Assembly (NCBI GenBank): GCA_964623265.1 | Contig: CAZUTK010000048.1 | Span: 1-24,831, forward strand | Origin: CAZUTK01 sp964623265 | GTDB taxonomy: Bacteria; Electryoneota; B3-LCP | Direction of reading: 5' to 3' | Length of the DNA: 24,831 nt | Shown here: positions 1-8,432 of the stretch, in pieces | How positions within the stretch are numbered: position 1 is the first letter of the stretch | Layout: each line of letters starts with the position of its first letter | The notes under the pieces: model-generated | Told to the model about the DNA's origin: nothing | What the model saw: only the letters and a program-made list of their open reading frames with translations | The model's database searches: none | Program-made: the position numbers and the translations under genes

Positions 1-954
1 ATTGATCGGCTCCGACATTTGATTGTCGCCGTTCAGCCCGGCATCCTGCCCGGGCAAGGCGCCCGGACGATTGGGGTTGATTTCCACCCAATCATAAGGG
101 ATCGGTTCAAATTCAGGAGGGTTGGGCGTCAGGAGGATTCGGTTCTGATCGTATTGGACGTCGTAGGAAATGTAATTGAGCGGATTGACCAGCTCCGGCG
201 GGACGATGGAAACAATATGATGAATACCGGTGTGCACCGGATTCAGATAAGAGCTGGTATCCTGATCTTCGACGACGCGATCGAGATTTGTCACCTCGTC
301 AGCGACCGTCGTCCCGTAAATTTGCAGCTGCTGGGGGACAAAATCCGGATCCACGAATCCGAGTTCCGCCTCCGAGCTTTCGAATTCCCGCAGGTAGAAG
401 TAGTTCTGAGCGTTCAGGAGATGCAGGTTGCCCGAACCGAATCCGACGTCGTGCTCGGCCGGAGCATAGGTTTCTCCCATCAATTGGAACACCATCTGAG
501 ATCTCTGGATGGACTGCGACGCCAACGCCTGTAGTTGTTCGTCACTACCTTCCCCCGAGATTTCGAGGACGGATCTCTGGATGGCGGCGGAGAGGCACAA
601 GCCGGCGTACGCATCCGCCAGCAGTTCTTTTTCGGCGACTGGATCCGCCAGCGTCGTGATGAACGAGAACTGAATCTCCGCGTCGGCGAAGTCCGTCAAG
701 CGCACCGCCGACCAGCCCAAGCCGTTGTACGCCGGCAGGTAGAGAGCATTGCGCTGATTCGCCTCGCGGAAGCGGGCGCGGGCTTCGGTGAAATTCCCGG
801 CGTTGTATTGTTGCCATCCGAGAGTCATTAGATAATCAATGGAATTGTAGCTCGTCGGGATGTTCTCGCTCTTATCGCTGCAACCGCCGAGCCACAGCAC
901 GGATGCACCCCATACCAGGCATGCGATCCGCCGGAAATTCAATCTTGGTTTCAT
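1..954 (-). CDS. TPR-containing outer-membrane lipoprotein, partial (3' end beyond window)
   Basis: The reading frame opens with ATG at 954 and stays open for 318 codons to the window edge, so the C-terminus is missing. A Shine-Dalgarno sequence (AGGAG at 966-962) sits 7 nt upstream. The N-terminus is basic, then hydrophobic, then has a lipobox L-G-G-C with the lipidated Cys at residue 25, followed by Ser-Asp. Residues about 36-105 read as tetratricopeptide repeats (pattern GWQQYNAGNFTEARARF, then a second unit from YLPAYNGLGW). The rest, rich in Pro, Asn and Asp, matches no family I recognise. It is the last visible gene of the surface cluster, 32 nt after the 1327-residue secreted protein. 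A TPR lipoprotein encoded with a TonB receptor recalls SusD-type partners, which are also TPR-based lipoproteins. I see no SusD signature, so that link is inference. Confidence 0.85.
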   Translation of the reverse strand, partial: MKPRLNFRRIACLVWGASVLWLGGCSDKSENIPTSYNSIDYLMTLGWQQYNAGNFTEARARFREANQRNALYLPAYNGLGWSAVRLTDFADAEIQFSFITTLADPVAEKELLADAYAGLCLSAAIQRSVLEISGEGSDEQLQALASQSIQRSQMVFQLMGETYAPAEHDVGFGSGNLHLLNAQNYFYLREFESSEAELGFVDPDFVPQQLQIYGTTVADEVTNLDRVVEDQDTSSYLNPVHTGIHHIVSIVPPELVNPLNYISYDVQYDQNRILLTPNPPEFEPIPYDWVEINPNRPGALPGQDAGLNGDNQMSEPIN

Positions 955-986
955 CCCTGAACTCCTGAGTTCTACCTCATCGGGGT

Positions 987-3900
987 TTATTTCAGGAAAA
1001 TCATCTTGCGGTACAACGTCCCTTCCTCGGATTCCAGCCGCAGAAAGTAGATGCCTCCGGCGAGGCTGCGCGGCGTCCAGGAAACCGAATGCCTGCCTTC
1101 CGACAGAGGGGCGTTGACCAGCTGCGCCACCCGGGCGCCTTGAATGTTGTATACATCAAGATTCACCTTCTGCGCGCGGCTCAGTTCGAAATGGATCCGC
1201 GTCGCGGAATTGAAGGGATTGGGGAAATTCTGCTCCAACCGGAAGGCGTAAGGCAGAGAAGCCTGCATATCTCCCGGCGGACCGGCGAACGCCCGAAACT
1301 TCCCCAATTTCGGGCTCGCTACGCGCAGCAGTCCGGCTTCCGGATCGGCGCTGCCGCAGATGTAGATCCATCTCCCGCCTTCGCTGCGATAGACCCCGAC
1401 GTCGCGGTTTCCCAGCAGAGTCCTGTCGTAGGGGATGGTGACTTCAACGGGGGCGGTCAGATCTACGGCGGCGCTCCCCGCGCAGACCAGCGGACCGACG
1501 GGGAAATGATCCGGATCCGCCGCGGAAGCGATCGTCGCGCCGATGACTTCCTCAGGGATTCCGGGCGGAACTTCGCCGACACTCAGCAAGATATAAGAAT
1601 CCTGTTTCAGCGCTCCGGCGGGGATGAAGACTCCGGCACCGGTGGCGGCATCTGAAACCGCGCCGCCGTTCTGCTTCAGGATGTAATCCACCGACACCTT
1701 GCTCGTGTCGGATTCCTTTTCATTCCCTGCGGCGTTTTCGCCGTAACCCGTGAAGAAGAGCGAATCCGGAAAGACGAGTTTATCCAAATGATATGCGATA
1801 TGGTACACGAAATCGGAATTCTGGGCATTGGCGTAGAAGATGTTCTGATCCAGAGTGATGGTGGTGTCGTTGCCGGTGACGGAAGACGCGCCGCCGCTGA
1901 TCCGGATCATCGGACCTTCCAGATCCGTCAGCCCCACATCATCCACCAGATAGAGCCTGCCTCCGTCGGGGAAAATGCGCTCATTCGCGAAGGTGTAAAT
2001 ATCCAGATAGCGTGAGTCTATGGGATTCTGCGCGACGGTGAGATAGAGGAAGGGCGGAGCCAGCGTGTCGTCTTCCAGCACGAAACAGGAGATTTCCTGA
2101 CCCGAATCCGAAGTGCAGACGGTGATCAGGCGCAGGATGTTGGGCTGCGCACTACCGTTGCCGAGTTGCAGGTCGGGCGGCAGATCCACGCGCCCCTTCT
2201 GCTGCGGGTTATCCGTCGGGATCGGGACGATGGTCACTAGGTCCTTCGACATCTCCGGTTCGAAGTTGCCGGACGACGAGAAGAGCAGTTTGAAATCCAG
2301 GACGTTGCGGTCGTCGCCGTTGACCAGCAGGCTGCGGATGGGGTGAGCGTTGTTGAAGAACAGCGTGTCCACGATCTGCACGGCGCGCGCGCTCCAGAAG
2401 GGCAGCTGCCACTTGAACGGCGGCGAAGTCGTCGGAGTCCAGTACCAGTTGTAGCTGGAGGCGCTGATGCGGCAGTTGATCGCTTTGAAGCCGTATTTTC
2501 CGTTTTCGGCGAATGTCGTGTCGGAGATGTCCAGGGATCCCGCCAGGATGAAATCGCGGAAGAAGGAAGCGAAGGTTTCCGTGTAATCCACTCCGTTGTA
2601 GGTGACGGGATCCACCAAGGTTTCGTAGAGCAGGCGCCCCAAGCCCGCCACTCCGCGGTAGGGCGAAAGGGCGACTTCCGCGATGCGGTGGACGACCTGA
2701 TCCTCCACGACAGTATCTGGGAAGACCTGCTCATACAGGTAGAGGATCAGCAGGAAGGAATACATCCGTTCGATGTTGCGGTTGTAATCCCCCCAGTTGG
2801 TGAGGTTGTTCATCAAGGGGAAATTGATCACGCCGGTCGCCAGCGGATAGCCCGCGACGTATTGGCTGAAGGCAGCCATCCCCTCCCGCAGCCAGACCTC
2901 CTCGCCGAAATCCTGATTCCAGTTGATCAGATTGAACATCTGGTTGCAGGCGGCGGGAGCGCCTCGGTTGATCCACTGCGGGTCGGTGTCCACGTAGAAC
3001 ATCTCCCGCTGATTGCTGTGGATGAAGTAGAGGATGGAATACTCGTTCGTGCCGTCGTAGTAGCCGTCGATGAACGTGCCGTCGCCGGTGCTCAAGTAAT
3101 ACTGATCGTCAATATCGAGGAACAGCACGGTGATCAGAGAATCGCCGTCCGCGTCCAGGCTGGATTCCGGTCCGGGCAGATCGCCCCACCAGTCCTGCAC
3201 GATGCGGTAGATCCCCTTTTCGGGATCCGCGGGAGTGGCGTCTTCCAGCTGACTTGCGAAGATGTTGATCTGGTTCAGCGTGCCGTTGCGGTGCGACATG
3301 CCCAGGTTGGAGGGGGTGAAGTCCGCGCCGTTTTCGGAGCGCAGGAAACCGCCCATATACCCGCCCGTGAAGATCAGATCGCCGGGTCCGAAGGCGACGG
3401 TGCGGGTATCCACCGCGACGGAATCCGTGCGGTTGTTGTTGTATAGATAGCCGGTCAGGCGAGTCCATTCTCCTTCCGGATCATCCACGCGGAAGAGGCC
3501 GTTCGTCGTGGCGATGTAATAAGCGTCCCCCTTCTTCGCAATGCGGTAAACCGGCTCCCCGGGATGCGAACTGCTGATCGTCTCCTGCGATGAATGATAC
3601 CACGAGGAGATGTCGCCTATGAAACGGTATTGATATATCCCGTTCCCCTCCGTTCCGACCCGGATGGTGAGGGTATCGCCAGCGGCATCGAGGTGCAGAG
3701 CTTTGCCGGACACTTGAGAATACCCGTAGGCTATGCAGCGGTCGAGACGAAAGAGAGTGGTGTCGGTGTAGTCGAAATCGGGGGGCGTCGTCCCCTGCGG
3801 ATAGTAGAAGATGCCGCTGTCGGACAGCACGGCGAACATGCCTGCGGTGCCGACATCCACCAGAGCAGACCAATACACCTCTTGCACGGTGTCCACGACC

Positions 3901-4970
3901 GTGATATATTGCCCGGCTCCGAGTTCCAGCCCCTGCGAGGTGGTTGCGGGCAGCGAGAGCCGCAGCGTATCGGCGGTGGGGGGGTGAGCGGGGTCGAGCG
4001 CCAGGGCGACTTCGCCTCCCAGCGGCTTCCAGGACACGAGCACATCGGATGTGGCGGACGGGCTCAGGTAACGGGGTTTTCCGTAGAACACCCCTTTGTC
4101 GGTCAGGACGAAGAGCAGATCTGCGGCGGAGTCATACGCCAGAGCGTACGCGGGACCGTTCGCCCAAATGGTCCCTTCGCCGGGCGGCAAGCCGCGCGAG
4201 AGCGTCACCCAGCGGTTGGCGTTGCGGGTCATATAAACGCCGTCCAAGGTCGCCGCCCAGAGCCATTCCACTTCGGAGGGATGCCCCAAGATATCGTACA
4301 CCGGAGGTTTGTCTTCACCGGTTTCGGCATCGAAGTTCATGCCCGTGGCGCGGATGCGGAAGGAATCCCCCAGCGCCGTGGAATAAAATACGCCGAACTC
4401 CGTCCCCGCCCAGATGAGGTTCGAGGATTCGCCGAATTCCCGGCGCGAGAAGAGGCAATGCACGGGAGCGCGCCGGTTGTAGTAGTTGTTGGTGGAATCG
4501 AAGGTGCTGTACCCTCCGTCCACGGTGGGGAGACCGGCGAGATCAATCGCCCAAGTCTGGCCGCCATTGACGCTCTTGTAGAGCCCCCCGCTGCCCGCCG
4601 CGAAGACGAGGGAAGGATCCGCCGGAGATGCAGAGATGTCGTTCACGTATGCGTCTTCCGTGAAGTAATAGGCGTGGGCGGATTTCTGCTGGCAGGTGGC
4701 GGAGAGCCGGTAGTAGCCGGCGAAGAAACCCTGCGCATACGCCCAGAGAAACTGCGTCTGGCCGACCGAGATAGTGTCCGCCGCGACGCTCACGCCGCCG
4801 GAAGGGAGCGCGCCCTGCGGCGAAATCCGCAGCGGGATTCCATTCCCCTCCGCAAGAGCCGCGACCGGCAGGACGGCGGGAAACGCGAGCCAACAAAAGA
4901 CGACGACGGCACCCAGGAATCCGGACCGAATGCCCGAATTCCGCCGAACCTCATTGCGATGGACGCTCAT
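987..4970 (-). CDS. Large secreted protein: propeller-like repeats, degenerate M30-like peptidase domain, ZU5-like domain, type IX-style sorting tail
   Basis: Protein of 1327 residues. I chose the ATG at 4970 because GGAGAGG lies just upstream and a signal peptide follows directly; an in-frame start at 5015 would put 15 basic residues before it. Residues about 50-560 hold BNR/WD-like units (for example GLYKSVNGGQTW), suggesting a beta-propeller. Residues about 580-870 resemble secreted metalloproteases of the M30 (hyicolysin) type: SNQREMFYVDT precedes the active-site region, and EEVWLREG then YRGVAGLGRLLYE and FASFFRDFILA follow it. The HExxH position reads N-Q-M-F-N (residues 676-680), so both His and the Glu are replaced. 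Residues about 1090-1230 look like a ZU5 domain (GGAV...VFIPAGAL...VTIPYD). The last 85 residues are a sorting domain (NFPNPFNSATRI ... GGIYFLRLES). It probably sits outside the cell as a binding or scaffold protein rather than a protease. Domain calls are from pattern recognition. Confidence 0.9.
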   Translation of the reverse strand: MSVHRNEVRRNSGIRSGFLGAVVVFCWLAFPAVLPVAALAEGNGIPLRISPQGALPSGGVSVAADTISVGQTQFLWAYAQGFFAGYYRLSATCQQKSAHAYYFTEDAYVNDISASPADPSLVFAAGSGGLYKSVNGGQTWAIDLAGLPTVDGGYSTFDSTNNYYNRRAPVHCLFSRREFGESSNLIWAGTEFGVFYSTALGDSFRIRATGMNFDAETGEDKPPVYDILGHPSEVEWLWAATLDGVYMTRNANRWVTLSRGLPPGEGTIWANGPAYALAYDSAADLLFVLTDKGVFYGKPRYLSPSATSDVLVSWKPLGGEVALALDPAHPPTADTLRLSLPATTSQGLELGAGQYITVVDTVQEVYWSALVDVGTAGMFAVLSDSGIFYYPQGTTPPDFDYTDTTLFRLDRCIAYGYSQVSGKALHLDAAGDTLTIRVGTEGNGIYQYRFIGDISSWYHSSQETISSSHPGEPVYRIAKKGDAYYIATTNGLFRVDDPEGEWTRLTGYLYNNNRTDSVAVDTRTVAFGPGDLIFTGGYMGGFLRSENGADFTPSNLGMSHRNGTLNQINIFASQLEDATPADPEKGIYRIVQDWWGDLPGPESSLDADGDSLITVLFLDIDDQYYLSTGDGTFIDGYYDGTNEYSILYFIHSNQREMFYVDTDPQWINRGAPAACNQMFNLINWNQDFGEEVWLREGMAAFSQYVAGYPLATGVINFPLMNNLTNWGDYNRNIERMYSFLLILYLYEQVFPDTVVEDQVVHRIAEVALSPYRGVAGLGRLLYETLVDPVTYNGVDYTETFASFFRDFILAGSLDISDTTFAENGKYGFKAINCRISASSYNWYWTPTTSPPFKWQLPFWSARAVQIVDTLFFNNAHPIRSLLVNGDDRNVLDFKLLFSSSGNFEPEMSKDLVTIVPIPTDNPQQKGRVDLPPDLQLGNGSAQPNILRLITVCTSDSGQEISCFVLEDDTLAPPFLYLTVAQNPIDSRYLDIYTFANERIFPDGGRLYLVDDVGLTDLEGPMIRISGGASSVTGNDTTITLDQNIFYANAQNSDFVYHIAYHLDKLVFPDSLFFTGYGENAAGNEKESDTSKVSVDYILKQNGGAVSDAATGAGVFIPAGALKQDSYILLSVGEVPPGIPEEVIGATIASAADPDHFPVGPLVCAGSAAVDLTAPVEVTIPYDRTLLGNRDVGVYRSEGGRWIYICGSADPEAGLLRVASPKLGKFRAFAGPPGDMQASLPYAFRLEQNFPNPFNSATRIHFELSRAQKVNLDVYNIQGARVAQLVNAPLSEGRHSVSWTPRSLAGGIYFLRLESEEGTLYRKMIFLK

Positions 4971-5039
4971 AATCCTCTCCCTGATCTTACGGTGCGCTTG
5001 GATCCGCACCTTCATCAGCAGCCACCCTTCGTGGCAGGA

Positions 5040-6041
5040 TCAGAAGTTGAACCGGAACATAAACCGATGAACGTTATCCAGGATCGTATAGTTCGAGAAA
5101 GCGTAATCCACCCCCAGGCGATAGCCGGACATCGGCAGCGAGACGCCGGCTCCGGCGTTCAACCCCGCCGTATCATGGCGGAAAATGTATCCGCCCCGCA
5201 GGAAGAACGAATTCTGAAAGCCGTATTCGGCGCCGACCTGAAGGCGCTCGTAGTTGTCCGACGGATGGATGGCGTCCGCGGCGACGGTGATGCGATGCTC
5301 CTGCGTGACCCAGGGATCCGCCGCCAAGCCGAAGGCGAATTCAATGGGCAGATCGTACGCCAGGTAATCCGACGGTTCCGGCAGCGCCACGCCGTTGTCG
5401 TAGTCCTGATAGGTGTCGGGCAGGTTGAACTTGCTGCCGAAATTCTTGATGCTCATCCCCATACGCAGAGTTTTATAACCGGTGTCGTAGAGCAAGCCGA
5501 CATCCACGCCGAAGACGCTGGCGGCGGATACATAGAGGTCTTCGTGGATCCAGCGGACGTTGCCGCCCAGCGCGAATTTATCCGTCAGGCGGCGGGCGTA
5601 GGATAATCCGAGCGCGAAGTCGCTGGTGGAAAACATCTTCCCCGTGCCCTGCTGCTGTTCGACGGTGGTCTCCTCCATCTCGCCGGAATCCAGGAAGATG
5701 AAGTGCACGCCGAAGACTCCGTATTGATGGAAATTGTGAGCAAAAGCGGCGCCGTAGAGGTTGATGTCCGCGAACCAGGGGGCATATGCCGCCGCGAAGC
5801 TGGAATTCTTCACGTGCACCAAGCCGGCGGGATTCCGAAAGACGGCGCCCGCGTCTTCTCCCAACGCCATACCGGTGCTCGCCATCGCGACCGAGCGGGC
5901 ATCCAAATCAATCTTCAAGAACTGCGCGCCCATCGTGCCGACTTTGGCGAATTCCTGAGCCTGCCCGAAGGCGGCGAATCCGCAGATCCAGGTCACTGCC
6001 AGAAGCGATCTCTTCATGGCATGTAGGCTTTTTCGAAGCAT
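5040..6041 (-). CDS. PorV/PorQ-family outer-membrane beta-barrel protein
   Basis: Protein of 333 residues starting at ATG 6041, preceded by GAGGAGG with 8 nt spacing; this start gives a signal peptide ending near AQAQEF (residue 29). The motif DLDARSVAMASTGMA followed by GAVFRNPAG is characteristic of the PorV/PorQ (UPF0164) family. The remainder alternates short polar turns with amphipathic strands, and the protein ends in FMFRFNF, an aromatic C-terminus typical of outer-membrane barrels. In Bacteroidota, PorV binds type IX cargo through its C-terminal signal and passes it to the sortase PorU; PorQ relatives act in the same pathway. Position supports this role, since the genes on both sides encode proteins with type IX-style C-terminal domains. 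It could instead be a structural relative such as a FadL-like barrel, but the N-terminal motif favours PorV/PorQ. Confidence 0.87.
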   Translation of the reverse strand: MLRKSLHAMKRSLLAVTWICGFAAFGQAQEFAKVGTMGAQFLKIDLDARSVAMASTGMALGEDAGAVFRNPAGLVHVKNSSFAAAYAPWFADINLYGAAFAHNFHQYGVFGVHFIFLDSGEMEETTVEQQQGTGKMFSTSDFALGLSYARRLTDKFALGGNVRWIHEDLYVSAASVFGVDVGLLYDTGYKTLRMGMSIKNFGSKFNLPDTYQDYDNGVALPEPSDYLAYDLPIEFAFGLAADPWVTQEHRITVAADAIHPSDNYERLQVGAEYGFQNSFFLRGGYIFRHDTAGLNAGAGVSLPMSGYRLGVDYAFSNYTILDNVHRFMFRFNF

Positions 6042-6097
6042 GGAAGATCCTCCTCGCCTGTTCCGCGCCGACGCGGAAGGAGGCGGTTCCACAATCG

Positions 6098-8362
6098 TTA
6101 ACGTGCGATGACGAATTTGCCGATCTTCTTATCCGAATCGGTCTCCGCGACAAACAGATATAAGCCTGAAACGACGGACTGGGTGTTCTTCGAGATAAGA
6201 TTCCAGGATTCCGTATCCGTGCCGTCCGTGTGATCCAGGGTCTGCACGATGTCTCCGGTAATTGTCAGGATCGTGATCTTGCAAGCCGGCGGCAGATTGA
6301 TGAAGCGGATGATGCTCTCATAGCGCGCTTCGAAGAGGTTGGTGCCCCGGTAGGGATTGGGGACTACTTTGACCTGCTGCACGTCGGTGTAATAACTGGC
6401 GCCGCCCGGTTCCGGATTCTCTTCGGCGCCGGCGAAGGTTTGCGGATACACCGGCTTGGGAGCTCCGCTGGCGGGATCCTTGATGTAGTTGGATCGGGCG
6501 GATTCCTGCGGAAGGAATTCCGGCGTCTGCTCGACCGGGTTTTCCGGCTTGTAGGAGTCGTACGCCACGACCGCATAATAATAGGGGACGCTGTTGATGG
6601 GGCGTGCGTAAGCGGTGCCCCAAGGCGTCACTCCTCCCGTATCAATAAAGGCGTGAGTCAATGCGGGCATGTCCACGGGCTGATCGGGGTTCAGTGTGTC
6701 CCCCTCGGTGCGGGTCACATAGACCAGGCTGTCGTTCAGGATATCGCAGGCGTAGATCAGCTCCCAGCCGGCGGGCGCGTACTGAGCGCGATAGACCTTA
6801 TACCCTTCGAAGTCGGAGTAGCCCAGAAGGGGATCCGGTTCGAATTCCGCGTGATTATCCCACGCCAGCCGCACGCCTCCGTTCATGCCGGTGTAGTTGA
6901 GATTGGGGATGGGCGGCGGGACGGGCAGCACCCAGTGCAGATCCTGAACGAAGCTGGACGGCTGCGCCGGATTGCTCGCCATGCTTCCGGCGTAATAGGC
7001 TTTCATCGCTTGATCGGCGGCGGCGCGGACGCCTTTCAAGCCCTGCCCAAGGCAGAAGGCGTAAACGAATCGCAACGTATCCCCGGGAGCGATGGTGAAG
7101 GGTCCGGAAGAAGTCAGCCAGCGGTAGTCGAACGTGGGGGCTCCGATTTCGCGGGGGTTGGGGATGAAGTGATAGCCCATCCCCGCCGAATGCGAAGCGG
7201 ACATATATTCGTACTTCTCATCGTCGTTGCCCGGGTCGCTGTTCCAATTCCACCATTGATGCGCGAAGGGCCGGGGCAGGGTGTCGTCGGGAACCGTATT
7301 GTAGGCGGCGCTCGGGGTGAAGATGAGCCGCCCGCCCGTCCAGCCGTCGCAGGCGGGGGACAAGCTCCGCTCGCCGGTGTCGTTGCCCTGGACGGCGTTG
7401 TTGTCGCCGTCGTACAGGATGGACATATTGCGGCTGATCAGCCAGCCGTGCAGAACCTGTCCGTTCGCATCCGTCAGCGGCACTCCCGCCTTGTCACCCG
7501 CCTGCCCCAGGATCACCGGACCTTCGGAGTCGAGGAAAATCTGATACTCATCCCAGACTCCGTCCGACTCCGCACGAGACGGGTCGGCGTTGGGATTATC
7601 GGGATTCGTCCAGCCGTAGGGGATGCCCCACTCGTCGTAGCCGTCCAATCCGTCGCCGTCCAGATCCAGCGGATCCACCACGTCGAGGATGTCGGTATCG
7701 GAGTCGGCTCCGTCCCAGCCGTCGTAGTCCACGTTGTCGTCAATATTCGGATCGGTCGGATCCAGGCTGGCGACGTCGTTGTCGAAAACCCAGGCGACGT
7801 AAAAATTGGAGAGGGTTCCGATCATCCCCGTGTTGATGATCTCATACTCGAAGGCGATGAAATCATCGTAATCCGGCATAGACCAGGATAAGCCGCGCTG
7901 CAGGATCTTGATGCCCAGCGGAATGTGCCCGCTGGAAGCGGCGAAATCATCGAAGAAGACGCGGGAATCCTGAATGGATTTGCCGGCGCCTTTGAAGAAG
8001 GGGTCGTCATCCGAGGCGTGCAGTTCGTAATCGCCGTAGTCCGCGTGCGACACCCGCTTCTTGCCCTGCACCAGGGCGCCCACCCAGAAGCGTCCTTCCC
8101 AGATGTAATTGTTGCCGGAACCGGCGGGCCATTGCCCGGAAGGCAGAGCGGAATTGGGATCGCCGTAATTGCCGAAATTGGAGACGGCGCTCCAGATGTT
8201 GGAGACGTCCATGATCATATACTTGTCGTTGGCGGAGTTGCCCTCCGTCTGCCGCACGGGGCCGACCTTTCCCGCGGCGGGAAGATCCCGGGCGGCGGCT
8301 GCGACCGCCAGCGCCATCATTACGGCTGTGATCAGAAGACCTCGAAGCGTTTTGCTCTCCAT
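6098..8362 (-). CDS. Secreted protein with FN3-like region and C-terminal type IX-style sorting domain
   Basis: Protein of 754 residues. ATG 8362 is preferred over the longer open frame (to 8659) because AGAGGTG precedes it and a signal peptide begins there (KTLRGLLITAVMMALAVAAAA); the longer frame would overlap the upstream receptor gene. Residues about 200-255 are very acidic, with calcium-loop-like stretches (DYDGWDGADSDTD, DLDGDGLDGYDE). Residues about 510-640 look like a fibronectin type III unit (GGVRLAWDN, FEGYKVYRAQY, YYYAVVAYDSY). The end (VVPNPYRGTNLFE ... SGLYLFVAETDSD) is a sorting domain. It lies 70 nt after the TonB receptor and 56 nt before the PorV-like gene, so it is a likely cargo of that pathway. 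The middle of the protein matches no enzyme I recognise. It is probably exposed on the cell surface or released. Confidence 0.88.
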   Translation of the reverse strand: MESKTLRGLLITAVMMALAVAAAARDLPAAGKVGPVRQTEGNSANDKYMIMDVSNIWSAVSNFGNYGDPNSALPSGQWPAGSGNNYIWEGRFWVGALVQGKKRVSHADYGDYELHASDDDPFFKGAGKSIQDSRVFFDDFAASSGHIPLGIKILQRGLSWSMPDYDDFIAFEYEIINTGMIGTLSNFYVAWVFDNDVASLDPTDPNIDDNVDYDGWDGADSDTDILDVVDPLDLDGDGLDGYDEWGIPYGWTNPDNPNADPSRAESDGVWDEYQIFLDSEGPVILGQAGDKAGVPLTDANGQVLHGWLISRNMSILYDGDNNAVQGNDTGERSLSPACDGWTGGRLIFTPSAAYNTVPDDTLPRPFAHQWWNWNSDPGNDDEKYEYMSASHSAGMGYHFIPNPREIGAPTFDYRWLTSSGPFTIAPGDTLRFVYAFCLGQGLKGVRAAADQAMKAYYAGSMASNPAQPSSFVQDLHWVLPVPPPIPNLNYTGMNGGVRLAWDNHAEFEPDPLLGYSDFEGYKVYRAQYAPAGWELIYACDILNDSLVYVTRTEGDTLNPDQPVDMPALTHAFIDTGGVTPWGTAYARPINSVPYYYAVVAYDSYKPENPVEQTPEFLPQESARSNYIKDPASGAPKPVYPQTFAGAEENPEPGGASYYTDVQQVKVVPNPYRGTNLFEARYESIIRFINLPPACKITILTITGDIVQTLDHTDGTDTESWNLISKNTQSVVSGLYLFVAETDSDKKIGKFVIAR

Positions 8363-8403
8363 GCTACACCTCTTTGGGCCGAGGGGCGGATTGTAGGACC
8401 GCA

Positions 8404-8420
8404 CGCGGCTTCCCGCCGCG
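8404..8420 (-). other. GC-rich hairpin in the receptor/754-residue gene gap
   Basis: A perfect 6-bp stem (CGCGGC with GCCGCG) and 5-nt loop lie between the TonB receptor stop and the Shine-Dalgarno sequence of the next gene. No T-tract follows, so it is more likely a processing or mRNA-stability hairpin than a terminator. Confidence 0.45.
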
Positions 8421-8432
8421 GCAGGATTCCGA

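Noticed and set aside
3594..5606. Plus-strand open frame of 670 codons opposite the large secreted protein and the PorV-like gene
   Set aside because: It spans two well-supported minus-strand genes and their gap, shows no recognisable domain, and long antisense frames are expected in GC-rich coding DNA.
6230..7891. Plus-strand open frame of 553 codons
   Set aside because: It is antisense to the 754-residue protein and has low-complexity Val/Gly/Arg composition without motifs.
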